DNA of 64,000 nt. It comes from G963676095 sp963676095 (GTDB taxonomy: Bacteria > Bacteroidota > Bacteroidia > Bacteroidales > Prolixibacteraceae). The notes below the pieces were generated by a model. It was not told the origin of the DNA and did not search any database. It worked only from the letters and a program-made list of their open reading frames with translations. The DNA lies in contig OY781040.1 of the NCBI GenBank assembly GCA_963676095.1, forward strand, positions 2,852,001 through 2,916,000, written 5' to 3'. Positions 44,608 through 52,195 of this stretch are shown here, in pieces (positions within the stretch are counted from its first letter, which is position 1; each line of letters starts with the position of its first letter). Both the position numbers and the translations under genes were made by a program.

Positions 44608-44670
44608 TAATAAGTGCTTAGTGCTTTTTTAAAAGACTATTTTTTTAAAAAAAAGTTAGTAGCAAATAGA

Positions 44671-45621
44671 TTAGCTTCTGTACTTTTCGTCAGTTTCAAG
44701 TAAACCTATATAAGAAATATACCTGCTTTCAGCTATTTCTTTTTCTTTAACTGCTTTTTTTACTTCACAACCAGGTTCATGGGTATGCGTGCAATTATAG
44801 TACTGACATTTGCCTAATCTTTTGAAAATTTCTGGAAAATAATGGCCAATTTCTTCTTTCTCCATGTTGAGCATTCCAAACCCTTTTATCCCTGGAGTGT
44901 CAATTATATAAGCACCAAAACCTAATTCAAACATTTCGGAAAAGGTGGTCGTATGTTTCCCTGTTTCGTGGTATTCCGAAATTTCCCTGGTTTTTAAGTT
45001 TAGTCCAGGCTCAAGAACATTAATTAATGTTGATTTACCAACTCCTGAATGCCCGGAAAAAACATTTGTTTTCCCGGCCATCATTTTCTGAAGCTGATCT
45101 ATACCAGTTTTCTTTTTTGCTGAAGTTCTGACGCATTGATAACCTATGTTCTCATAAATTTCAATAAGCGATTCCATTTGTTTTCGTTGTTCAGGATTGT
45201 AACGATCTGTTTTATTGAATATTATTGTACATGGAATCCGGTATGCTTCTGCTGATGCCAGGAACCTGTCTATAAATGTTGTTGTTGTTATTGGATAGTT
45301 TATTGTAACTATAAGAAATGCCTGATCAATGTTGGCGGCAATGATATGCGATTGTTTAGATAAATTAGATGACCTTCTGACAATATAATTCTTCCTGTCC
45401 ACTATATTTGTGATCAGACCAACCGTTTTATTATTGTTTTCAACTTCCTGATCTTTTATTTTGAATTCTACATAGTCTCCTACTGCTACCGGATTGGTAC
45501 TTTTTATATCTTTTATCCTGAAGTTTCCTTTTATTTTACAGTCAATAATATTCCCTGATTCGGTTTTTACCGAGTACCAACTTCCTGTTGATTTTATGAC
45601 AATGCCTTTATTTATTGGCAT
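44671..45621 (-). CDS. rsgA: Ribosome small-subunit biogenesis GTPase RsgA
   Basis: Circularly permuted GTPase that matures the 30S subunit. 316 residues. N-terminal OB fold (about 1-70), then NKTD (G4) before the P-loop GHSGVGKSTLINVL, G3 DTPGIKGFG, and the C-terminal zinc motif CQYYNCTHTHEPGC. Convergent with uvrC; the 63 bases between are AT-rich with no clear hairpin. Confidence 0.96.
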   Translation of the reverse strand: MPINKGIVIKSTGSWYSVKTESGNIIDCKIKGNFRIKDIKSTNPVAVGDYVEFKIKDQEVENNNKTVGLITNIVDRKNYIVRRSSNLSKQSHIIAANIDQAFLIVTINYPITTTTFIDRFLASAEAYRIPCTIIFNKTDRYNPEQRKQMESLIEIYENIGYQCVRTSAKKKTGIDQLQKMMAGKTNVFSGHSGVGKSTLINVLEPGLNLKTREISEYHETGKHTTTFSEMFELGFGAYIIDTPGIKGFGMLNMEKEEIGHYFPEIFKRLGKCQYYNCTHTHEPGCEVKKAVKEKEIAESRYISYIGLLETDEKYRS

Positions 45622-45684
45622 GATTTCTATGTTAAAAAGTTTATTTTAATTTCGCTGAAAATTAATTCAAAAGTACGAAAAATA

Positions 45685-46452
45685 GTGAAACGTATCTTAT
45701 CTTATAATGTTAATGGAATTCGCTCGGCTATAGGTAAAGGTTTTTTTTACTGGCTGGAACTTGAAAATCCGGATATACTGTGCATCCAGGAAATTAAAGC
45801 TTTCAGTGAGCAAATAAACAAAGAAGAATTTATGAGGCTGGGATACCAGTTGTATACTTTTTCAGCAGAAAGACCTGGTTATAGTGGAGTAGCTATTATT
45901 TCAAAGGATAAACCTGTACATGTAGAGTATGGAATGGGAAATATGAAGTATGATAGGGAAGGCAGGGTCATCAGGGTTGATTTTGATAATTTTTCAGTAT
46001 TGAGTGCCTATTTTCCCTCTGGAACTGCGGGAGGGCTAAGACAAGTCTATAAAATGGAATTTTTGGATGATTTTCATGCCTATCTGAATGAATTGAGGCT
46101 TGTCCGTCCTAATCTTGTTATTTCCGGTGATTACAATATTTGCCGTTTGTGGATTGATATTCATAATCCTGATAAACAGCAAAATACGTCTGGATTTTTA
46201 CCTGAGGAGAGACAGTGGTTTCAAAATTTTGTGAATGATGGATATGTTGATACTTTCAGGGAAGTCATTACTGACCCCGGGTTTTATTCTTGGTGGAGCT
46301 ATAGGGCTGCTTCCAGAGCCAGAAATAAGGGATGGCGTATCGATTATCATATTGTGTCATCCCCTTTGAAGAACAAAATTAGGGGTGCTGGTATTTTAAA
46401 TGAAGTTGTACATTCGGATCATTGCCCTGTTTGGGTCGAAATTGAGGAATAG
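45685..46452 (+). CDS. xth: Exodeoxyribonuclease III
   Basis: AP endonuclease and 3'-5' exonuclease of base-excision repair. 255 residues from GTG 45685 (MKRILSYNVNGIRSAIGKGF). Motifs: LSYNVNGIRSA, ILCIQEIKA (metal Glu), ISGDYNICRLWIDIHNP, and C-terminal WRIDYHIVSSPL with HSDHCPVW (catalytic Asp-His). The stop abuts the next gene's ATG with no gap. Confidence 0.96.
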   Translation: MKRILSYNVNGIRSAIGKGFFYWLELENPDILCIQEIKAFSEQINKEEFMRLGYQLYTFSAERPGYSGVAIISKDKPVHVEYGMGNMKYDREGRVIRVDFDNFSVLSAYFPSGTAGGLRQVYKMEFLDDFHAYLNELRLVRPNLVISGDYNICRLWIDIHNPDKQQNTSGFLPEERQWFQNFVNDGYVDTFREVITDPGFYSWWSYRAASRARNKGWRIDYHIVSSPLKNKIRGAGILNEVVHSDHCPVWVEIEE

Positions 46453-47526
46453 ATGAAAAGAACGGGTTCAGAGTATAATTTTAATGTGGCAACACGAAGA
46501 GTTTGGAAAAAATTATTTTTCGGATGTTTCTGTTTTTTTTTATTTTTTAGATCAATAGCGGAAAATAATGATCATAAAGTGGCTTTTGACTTGGATAGCA
46601 CTTATATCGATACCTATTACAATGATTTGATAGTCAGAGTCCTTTCTGCCAACAGCAATAATTTTATCAGGTTCTGCGATACTTCAAACAATTATTTTGA
46701 TCTCAAGTACAGACTAAACGATTATTTTAATATAGGCATAGGAATAAACTACAAGTGGTTTGGAATTAATATTGGTACTAAAATACCACTATTATCCAGT
46801 AATAACGACCTTTATGGAAAATCTTCCAAATTTGGTATTCAGAGCTATTTATATGCCAGAAAATTTACTTTCGATGTAATGGCTATAAAAAACAGAGGGT
46901 ATTATTTAAGTCACGATGATAATGATCTGGAAGAGGAAATGAGCCCCGACAATTATTATAAACGCAGGGACATTAAAACATATAATTTTGCTTTTGACCT
47001 GAATTATGTGGTAAATAATAAAAAGTTTTCGTACAAGGCAGCGTTTAAACAGAATGAACTGCAAAAAAAGAGTGCCGGATCTATGTTGCTTGGTGGTGCC
47101 ATTTATTATCTTTCTGCAAATGCTGATTCATCCTTTATTCCTTCTTCAACAGATCAGACGTATTTCCAGGGATGGAGGACACTGAACGGGTTAAAATGTT
47201 ATTCTATAAATGCAAGTGTTGGCTATGCTTATTCCCTTGTTCCTCTTAAAAACTGGATTGCTACGGGTTCTTACAGGCTTAGTCTGGGTTTACAGCGAAG
47301 TATATGGAATTTTGAAGAAGCAGATACAGAGCATCAGGTAAAACTTAATCAAAGTGGAGTTTTACGTCTTTCTGCTGGATACCATTTCCCTTGGTTTTAC
47401 GTAGGTTTTTCATATGTCAGGTACCAGCAGAACCCTTTACCGGAGAAAAACTCGCTTCAGGTACTGAATGGAACAAATTATACGGAAATTACATTAAGCC
47501 GAAGGATCAGGTTAAAAAAACATTGA
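46453..47526 (+). CDS. DUF4421 family predicted outer-membrane beta-barrel protein
   Basis: Function unknown. 357 residues with an N-terminal signal-like segment (VWKKLFFGCFCFFLFFRSIA). The rest alternates polar and aromatic residues as in beta-barrels, ending LSRRIRLKK; DSTYIDTYYNDLIVRVLSANSNNF near 50 and GIGINYKWFGINIGTKIPL near 95 are characteristic of the Bacteroidota DUF4421 family. It starts directly after the xth stop codon. Its stop lies inside a 13-bp hairpin. Confidence 0.8.
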   Translation: MKRTGSEYNFNVATRRVWKKLFFGCFCFFLFFRSIAENNDHKVAFDLDSTYIDTYYNDLIVRVLSANSNNFIRFCDTSNNYFDLKYRLNDYFNIGIGINYKWFGINIGTKIPLLSSNNDLYGKSSKFGIQSYLYARKFTFDVMAIKNRGYYLSHDDNDLEEEMSPDNYYKRRDIKTYNFAFDLNYVVNNKKFSYKAAFKQNELQKKSAGSMLLGGAIYYLSANADSSFIPSSTDQTYFQGWRTLNGLKCYSINASVGYAYSLVPLKNWIATGSYRLSLGLQRSIWNFEEADTEHQVKLNQSGVLRLSAGYHFPWFYVGFSYVRYQQNPLPEKNSLQVLNGTNYTEITLSRRIRLKKH

Positions 47527-47536
47527 TCCTTCGGCT
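47497..47536 (+). terminator. Terminator overlapping the DUF4421 stop codon
   Basis: Perfect 13-bp inverted repeat, AGCCGAAGGATCA (47497-47509) and TGATCCTTCGGCT (47524-47536), loop of 14 bases, followed by T-rich GTTATTTCCTTTATTTTTT. The stop codon TGA (47524-47526) is the first triplet of the right arm. It lies between converging genes. Confidence 0.8.
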
Positions 47537-47546
47537 GTTATTTCCT

Positions 47547-47801
47547 TTATTTTTTATTATCACAAGGCTTGTAGATGGCACCTGTTGCAAAATCGACAAT
47601 AGTACCCGGCCAGAACAAAAGAATGTCAGCAATAAGAGCTGCAGGGCGTACCGGGCGGGAAGGTTCTCCCGGAGCAGGTTTGGTCTTTTGACATGTAGTT
47701 ACTTTTCCTCCAAATACCGTTGCACAAGAAGGAAGAACCGTCAGGGCGACAAACAAAACAGCGATCATTTTTAAAGTTAATTTTTTTTTCATCGTTTTCA
47801 T
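47547..47801 (-). CDS. Small lipoprotein of unknown function
   Basis: 84 residues: lipoprotein signal (MKTMKKKLTLKMIAVLFVAL, lipobox VLPSC), then a short domain with GGKVTTCQKTKPAPGEPSR and ADILLFWPGTIVDFATGAIYKPC. The pattern of a short lipoprotein ending in a WPG...DFATGAIYKP segment is shared with other small Bacteroidota lipoproteins, to my recollection. Function unknown. Convergent with the DUF4421 gene. Confidence 0.75.
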   Translation of the reverse strand: MKTMKKKLTLKMIAVLFVALTVLPSCATVFGGKVTTCQKTKPAPGEPSRPVRPAALIADILLFWPGTIVDFATGAIYKPCDNKK

Positions 47802-47848
47802 TTTTAAGTTGTTTTAAATATTGGGTTATCACAGGTTGATTCTCGATC

Positions 47849-48247
47849 TTAGTTTGATTTTGATATTTTTACTACCTGGGTTTTCGATAGACTATCATGC
47901 CAGCATAAATTATTTGTTGTAAAAAAAATACTTAACGGGTCGAGCGGTATAATTCTGATAAATGACCTGATTATAATGGATCCCGGTGAGGAAGATTGAT
48001 TTGCAGTGGAAACTACTTTTGAGCAGGTTACCAATTTCCCCGGTGTCTTGCGTAATAAAAGTTCAAAAATAAGGTAATACAGCCAATAAAACGCCAAAGA
48101 AAATATCCTTTCAGCCAATTTGTTACCAATCAGTTCTGTGTTTGTTTTTAGTGAAGTCAGTAAGATTGATGTGATGAAAGTGTATATGGCTAAATCAATC
48201 AAAAAACCTACCAGCCGTATTCTTTTTGAAACTGTTAATTGCTGCAT
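47849..48247 (-). CDS. RDD family membrane protein
   Basis: 132-residue integral membrane protein, three hydrophobic segments (about 10-32, 45-65 and 95-112). The RDD pattern is recognisable at VSKRIRLVGFLIDLAIYTFI, with the family Arg-Asp pair, and LLRKTPGKLVTCSKVVS (the TPGK motif). Function unknown. It lies 47 bases upstream of the small lipoprotein gene on the same strand. Confidence 0.75.
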   Translation of the reverse strand: MQQLTVSKRIRLVGFLIDLAIYTFITSILLTSLKTNTELIGNKLAERIFSLAFYWLYYLIFELLLRKTPGKLVTCSKVVSTANQSSSPGSIIIRSFIRIIPLDPLSIFFTTNNLCWHDSLSKTQVVKISKSN

Positions 48248-48693
48248 GAAAAAGGTTGATTTACTTGGTTTGAAAATGGGGTCAGAAACTTCTTTATCCC
48301 CAAAATCAAAAATCGCATTTATACATGTAAATATAGGTACATCCTGGCATAAAATATATATTGTGTCTGATAATTTTCAGACTAAAAATTTTTTTGGTTA
48401 AGACAGCTTTTATCCCTGAATTCACGAACAGATGGTTATGGATAACTCTTCCGGATTGGATATTTCTGAGATATCCGGTTTATCTGTCCGGATTTCTTAC
48501 TCTATCATTTTTAGATATTTTTTTATCATTTGAAGGGTTTTCTTATTCCCGAACTGTTTGTGTCTGAAATCGCCTGTATCCATATTAAAAACGATTGAAA
48601 AAAAGGCTTGGAATTGGTATATTTATAGCTAATTATTTGTGTTATTCAGAAAACGGCAGCTTTTCAAGTTCAGTTTGTTTCTGTGAATATTAA
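48248..48693. other. Gene-free stretch between RDD gene and NikR-like gene
   Basis: 446 bases without a supported gene. A 68-codon frame at 48361-48567 is hydrophobic but lacks any recognisable feature. A short hairpin ATCCGG-9-CCGGAT lies near 48474-48494. Nothing else is evident. Confidence 0.6.
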
Positions 48694-49092
48694 TTAGTCA
48701 ACCTTACTCATAATCAGTTTTCCGTGTTGGATTCCTTTTACAGCGATCAATTGGTCAGCTAAAGCGGTTAGTTTAAAGGATGGGCCTTTTACTGCTACAA
48801 TTTCAAGACATTTTTCTTGCATATAGAATATTTGCGATGAAAGAATGATTTCCTGACTATTGGATTGTATTTCCTGTAATTTTGATCGTAGTTCTGCCTT
48901 ATCAGTATTGTAAACCAATGTGATAGCCCCTGCAACAATATTGTCGCATTTCCATTTTTTTTCGACCAGGTTTTTTTCAATCAGGAACCGGATAGCCTGA
49001 GAACGATTTGAAAAAGAATTTTCGCTAACATATACATCAAGTGCCTTCAGTAGATCTTCTTCCAGGGAAACACCAAAACGGGAAACGGTCAT
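48694..49092 (-). CDS. NikR-like ribbon-helix-helix regulator lacking nickel histidines
   Basis: 132 residues with NikR architecture: ribbon-helix-helix (1-45, VSRFGVSLEEDLLKALD, NRSQAIRFLIEKNL) and an ACT-like C-terminal domain with CLEIVAVKG. Aligned without gaps to Escherichia coli NikR over the metal region, the high-affinity site retains only Cys95; His76, His87 and His89 are replaced by Gln76, Gln87 and Phe89. Nickel binding as in NikR is therefore unlikely. It lies 31 bases after cysS, same strand. Target genes unknown. Confidence 0.85.
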   Translation of the reverse strand: MTVSRFGVSLEEDLLKALDVYVSENSFSNRSQAIRFLIEKNLVEKKWKCDNIVAGAITLVYNTDKAELRSKLQEIQSNSQEIILSSQIFYMQEKCLEIVAVKGPSFKLTALADQLIAVKGIQHGKLIMSKVD

Positions 49093-49123
49093 AGCTTTGA
49101 TTTTTATTATTGATTATTTACAG

Positions 49124-50602
49124 TTATCCGTTATTCAGTTCCCAGCTGTATCCTTCTTTTGTGTCTTTCACTATAAAACCGAGTTTTACCAGTTCATTTC
49201 TGATTTTGTCGGCAGTGGTCCATTCTTTTTTATTTTTGGCTTCCTGTCTTAGTTGTAGTAACAAATCAACAGCCCCTTTATAAGAGGATGATTCTGTTTT
49301 ATTACTTTTTTGCTGGCTTTCCAGTCCAAACAACTCAAAAACAAAGGTTGAAAACAAGGCTTTTACTTTTTGCAAATCTTCTGCATTTATCGTTTCTTTT
49401 TCACAGGAAACAGAATTGATCATTTTAACTCCTTCAAACAGATGGGCAATGGCTATAGGGGTATTAAGATCATCGTTCATGGCAGCAAAACAGTTTTCTT
49501 CAAGTTGCTTTATGTTTACTGTTGAATTTGTAGCAGGTTTTACCTGGTCCAATGTTAGTAAGGCTTTTAGCAGTCTGTCCAATCCTTTTTCTGCAGCTTG
49601 CAGGGCTTCGTTTGAAAAGTCGAGTGTACTGCGGTAGTGAGCAGTCAGCATAAAGTACCGGATAGTCATTGGCGAATAGGCTTTTTCCAGTAAGGGGTGG
49701 TTGCCGCTGAAGAACTCGTCAAGGGAAATGGCGTTTCCCAGCGATTTACCCATTTTTTGCCCGTTCAGGGTGATCATGTTGTTGTGCATCCAGTATCTTA
49801 CCGAGCTATGGCCGAATGCTGCCTGGGCCTGAGCTATTTCAGCTTCGTGATGGGGAAAGGTAAGGTCCATTCCTCCACCATGAATATCGAAAGTTTCCCC
49901 TAGATATTTGCAGCTCATGGTTGTACATTCTAGGTGCCAGCCAGGAAAACCTTCGCTCCATTTTGACGGCCAGTGCATGATGTGTTCCGGTGAAGCCTTT
50001 TTCCAGATAGCGAAGTCCAGAGGCGATTTTTTCTCGTGCTGGCCTTCCAGATCTCGTGTATTCGTCTGCAAATCTTCAATTTTCCTTCCGGAAAGTTGTC
50101 CGTAGGGGAAATCTTTGGCATACTTCTCCACGTCGAAATAAACAGAACCGTTACTTTCATATGCGTATCCGGCTGCAAGTATTTTTTCAACAGTCTGTAT
50201 TTGTTCGATGATATGTCCGGTGGCCCTTGGTTCGATACTTGGAGGAAGTACGTTCAGCTGTTCCATGCAACGGTGGTAGTAATTGGTATAAATCTGTACC
50301 ACTTCCATCGGTTCCAGCTCGTCGATCCTGGCTTTTTGTGCAATTTTATCCTCTCCTTCATCTGCATCGTTGGCCAGATGTCCCACATCGGTTATGTTGC
50401 GTACATAACGTACTTTATAGTCCAGGTACTTCAGATAACGAAAAAGTAAATCGAAAGTTATTGCCGACCTGGCATGTCCCAGGTGAGCTTTTCCGTAAAC
50501 AGTAGGCCCGCAAACATATAAACCGGCTTTTCCGGCATGTAACGGAGTAAACACCTCTTTTTTCCTGCTCAGAGTATTGTAAATCTGCAGCTGATTCTCC
50601 AT
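49124..50602 (-). CDS. cysS: Cysteinyl-tRNA synthetase
   Basis: Charges tRNA-Cys. 492 residues. HIGH-type motif AHLGHARSA within CGPTVYGKAHLGH, whose Cys is a zinc ligand; the other zinc ligands lie in WHLECTTMSC and HHEAE; KMSKS-type GQKMGKSLGNAIS near residue 280; C-terminal DALR domain with the tail MNDDLNTPIAIAHLF. Complete. A -7 box lies at 50622-50629. Confidence 0.97.
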   Translation of the reverse strand: MENQLQIYNTLSRKKEVFTPLHAGKAGLYVCGPTVYGKAHLGHARSAITFDLLFRYLKYLDYKVRYVRNITDVGHLANDADEGEDKIAQKARIDELEPMEVVQIYTNYYHRCMEQLNVLPPSIEPRATGHIIEQIQTVEKILAAGYAYESNGSVYFDVEKYAKDFPYGQLSGRKIEDLQTNTRDLEGQHEKKSPLDFAIWKKASPEHIMHWPSKWSEGFPGWHLECTTMSCKYLGETFDIHGGGMDLTFPHHEAEIAQAQAAFGHSSVRYWMHNNMITLNGQKMGKSLGNAISLDEFFSGNHPLLEKAYSPMTIRYFMLTAHYRSTLDFSNEALQAAEKGLDRLLKALLTLDQVKPATNSTVNIKQLEENCFAAMNDDLNTPIAIAHLFEGVKMINSVSCEKETINAEDLQKVKALFSTFVFELFGLESQQKSNKTESSSYKGAVDLLLQLRQEAKNKKEWTTADKIRNELVKLGFIVKDTKEGYSWELNNG

Positions 50603-50621
50603 CGGATTTTATAAATTTATG

Positions 50622-50629
50622 CAAAGGTA
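50622..50629 (-). promoter_or_regulatory. -7 box of cysS
   Basis: Minus-strand TACCTTTG, 20 bases upstream of ATG 50602 and directly downstream of the palindromic repeat at 50637-50675. Confidence 0.5.
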
Positions 50630-50636
50630 GAAAAAT

Positions 50637-50675
50637 TTTAAACCTGTCAGGTTTCGAAGTCCTGTCAGGTTTAAA
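50637..50675. repeat. Nested palindromic repeat (REP-like) between cysS and fumC
   Basis: Two copies of the palindromic unit CCTGTCAGGTTT (in 50643-50654 and 50661-50672) separated by CGAAGT; flanks TTTAAA make the whole block quasi-palindromic. It lies 10 bases after the fumC stop, with a T-rich run on the minus strand, so it could also terminate fumC. Similar CCTG-CAGG palindromes recur between genes in other Bacteroidota, to my recollection. Confidence 0.7.
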
Positions 50676-50685
50676 GATGAAACTT

Positions 50686-52080
50686 TTACAACGAGCCTGT
50701 CATTTTTGAAGGGACTACCCATTCGTCAAACTGATCGGGGGTCAAAATACCTAATTCAACGGCAGCCTCTTTCAGCGTGGTATTTTCTGCGTGTGCCTTT
50801 TTGGCAATCTTGGCTGCATTTTCATAGCCAATATGGGTATTCAGGGCGGTAACCAGCATCAGCGAATTGTTTAGGTGCTGTTCAATCCGCATCAGGTTTG
50901 GTTCTATTCCAACTGCACAATGGTCGTTGAAGGCTTTGCAGGCGTCGCCCAATAAGGTTGCCGATTGCAGAAAAGCATTGATCATGACAGGTTTAAACAC
51001 ATTCAACTCGAATTGTCCGTTCGATCCGGCAATACTGATTGTGGTATCGTTGCCCATTACCTGTACGCAAACCATAGTCATTGCCTCTACCTGGGTAGGG
51101 TTTACCTTTCCCGGCATAATCGACGATCCCGGTTCATTGGCCGGTATGATTATTTCACCGATACCCGACCGGGGACCGGAGGCCATCAGGCGAATATCGT
51201 TGGCAATTTTCATCAGGCTTACTGCCAATTGTTTCAGTGCTCCGTGCGATTCCACAATAGCATCGTGTGCAGCAAGTGATTCAAATTTATTTTCCGCGGA
51301 AATAAAGGGTAAGCCGGTCAGAGAAGCGATGTTTTTAGCAACTTCTTCAGGATAACCCTTTGGGGTATTTAGCCCTGTTCCTACGGCTGTTCCTCCCAGG
51401 GCAAGTTCGCTTAGATGGGAAAGCGTGTTTTTCAGGGCCTTTAACCCGTGGTCGAGCTGAGAGGCATAACCCGAGAATTCCTGACCAAGCGTTAGCGGTG
51501 TGGCATCCATCCAGTGCGTGCGGCCGATTTTGACAATACCCATCATCGCCTTCGATTTTTCTGACAACGTATCACGAAGCAGTTCTACCTGGGGAATGGT
51601 GTGATTTACCAACTTGCGGTAAGCAGCTATGTGCATGGCGGTAGGAAATGTGTCATTCGATGACTGGGACTTGTTGACATCGTCGTTTGGATGGATCATC
51701 TTTTTTCCTTCTCCCAGCTTATTGCCTGCCAGCACGTGTGCCCGGTTGGCGATTACTTCATTGGCATTCATGTTCGATTGTGTCCCGGAACCGGTCTGCC
51801 AGACCACAAGCGGGAACTGGTCGTCGAGTTTCCCGTCCAGAATTTCGTCACAAACGTTACAAATCAATCCTTTCTTTTCTTCAGGTAATACACCAAGATT
51901 ATAGTTAGTGATTGCAGCGGCTTTCTTCAGATAACCAAAGGCATGAATAATCTCGATTGGCATTGATGCTGACGGACCAATCGGAAAATTCATGACCGAA
52001 CGCTGTGTCTGTGCTCCCCAGTATTTATCTGCCGGAACTTTTACTTCTCCTAAAGTATCTTTTTCTATTCTGTAATCCAT
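50686..52080 (-). CDS. fumC: Class II fumarate hydratase
   Basis: Interconverts fumarate and malate; oxygen-stable, cluster-free enzyme. 464 residues. Signature GSSIMPGKVNPTQ near residue 318, active-site TGSGTQSNMNANEVIANRA near 96 and GRTHWMDATPLTLGQEFSGY near 183. Complete. A -7 box TATATTTG lies at 52116-52123. Confidence 0.97.
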   Translation of the reverse strand: MDYRIEKDTLGEVKVPADKYWGAQTQRSVMNFPIGPSASMPIEIIHAFGYLKKAAAITNYNLGVLPEEKKGLICNVCDEILDGKLDDQFPLVVWQTGSGTQSNMNANEVIANRAHVLAGNKLGEGKKMIHPNDDVNKSQSSNDTFPTAMHIAAYRKLVNHTIPQVELLRDTLSEKSKAMMGIVKIGRTHWMDATPLTLGQEFSGYASQLDHGLKALKNTLSHLSELALGGTAVGTGLNTPKGYPEEVAKNIASLTGLPFISAENKFESLAAHDAIVESHGALKQLAVSLMKIANDIRLMASGPRSGIGEIIIPANEPGSSIMPGKVNPTQVEAMTMVCVQVMGNDTTISIAGSNGQFELNVFKPVMINAFLQSATLLGDACKAFNDHCAVGIEPNLMRIEQHLNNSLMLVTALNTHIGYENAAKIAKKAHAENTTLKEAAVELGILTPDQFDEWVVPSKMTGSL

Positions 52081-52115
52081 AACTTTTTTATTTTAAGGAT
52101 AATCTCATATACTAT

Positions 52116-52123
52116 CAAATATA
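52116..52123 (-). promoter_or_regulatory. -7 box of fumC
   Basis: Minus-strand TATATTTG, 36 bases before ATG 52080; the -33 element is unclear. Confidence 0.5.
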
Positions 52124-52195
52124 ACGGTTTTTCCCCGGTAACTTGTTACGAAATGGTAAATTATCCTGTTGGATTTGAACGCCGGGTCCCAAAGT

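Noticed and set aside
48361..48567. 68-codon open frame on the + strand
   Set aside because: No recognisable feature, no promoter, and composition alone can explain it.
51733..51738. CACGTG core inside fumC considered as a parS site
   Set aside because: Flanking bases (CAG and TGC) do not match the parS arms.
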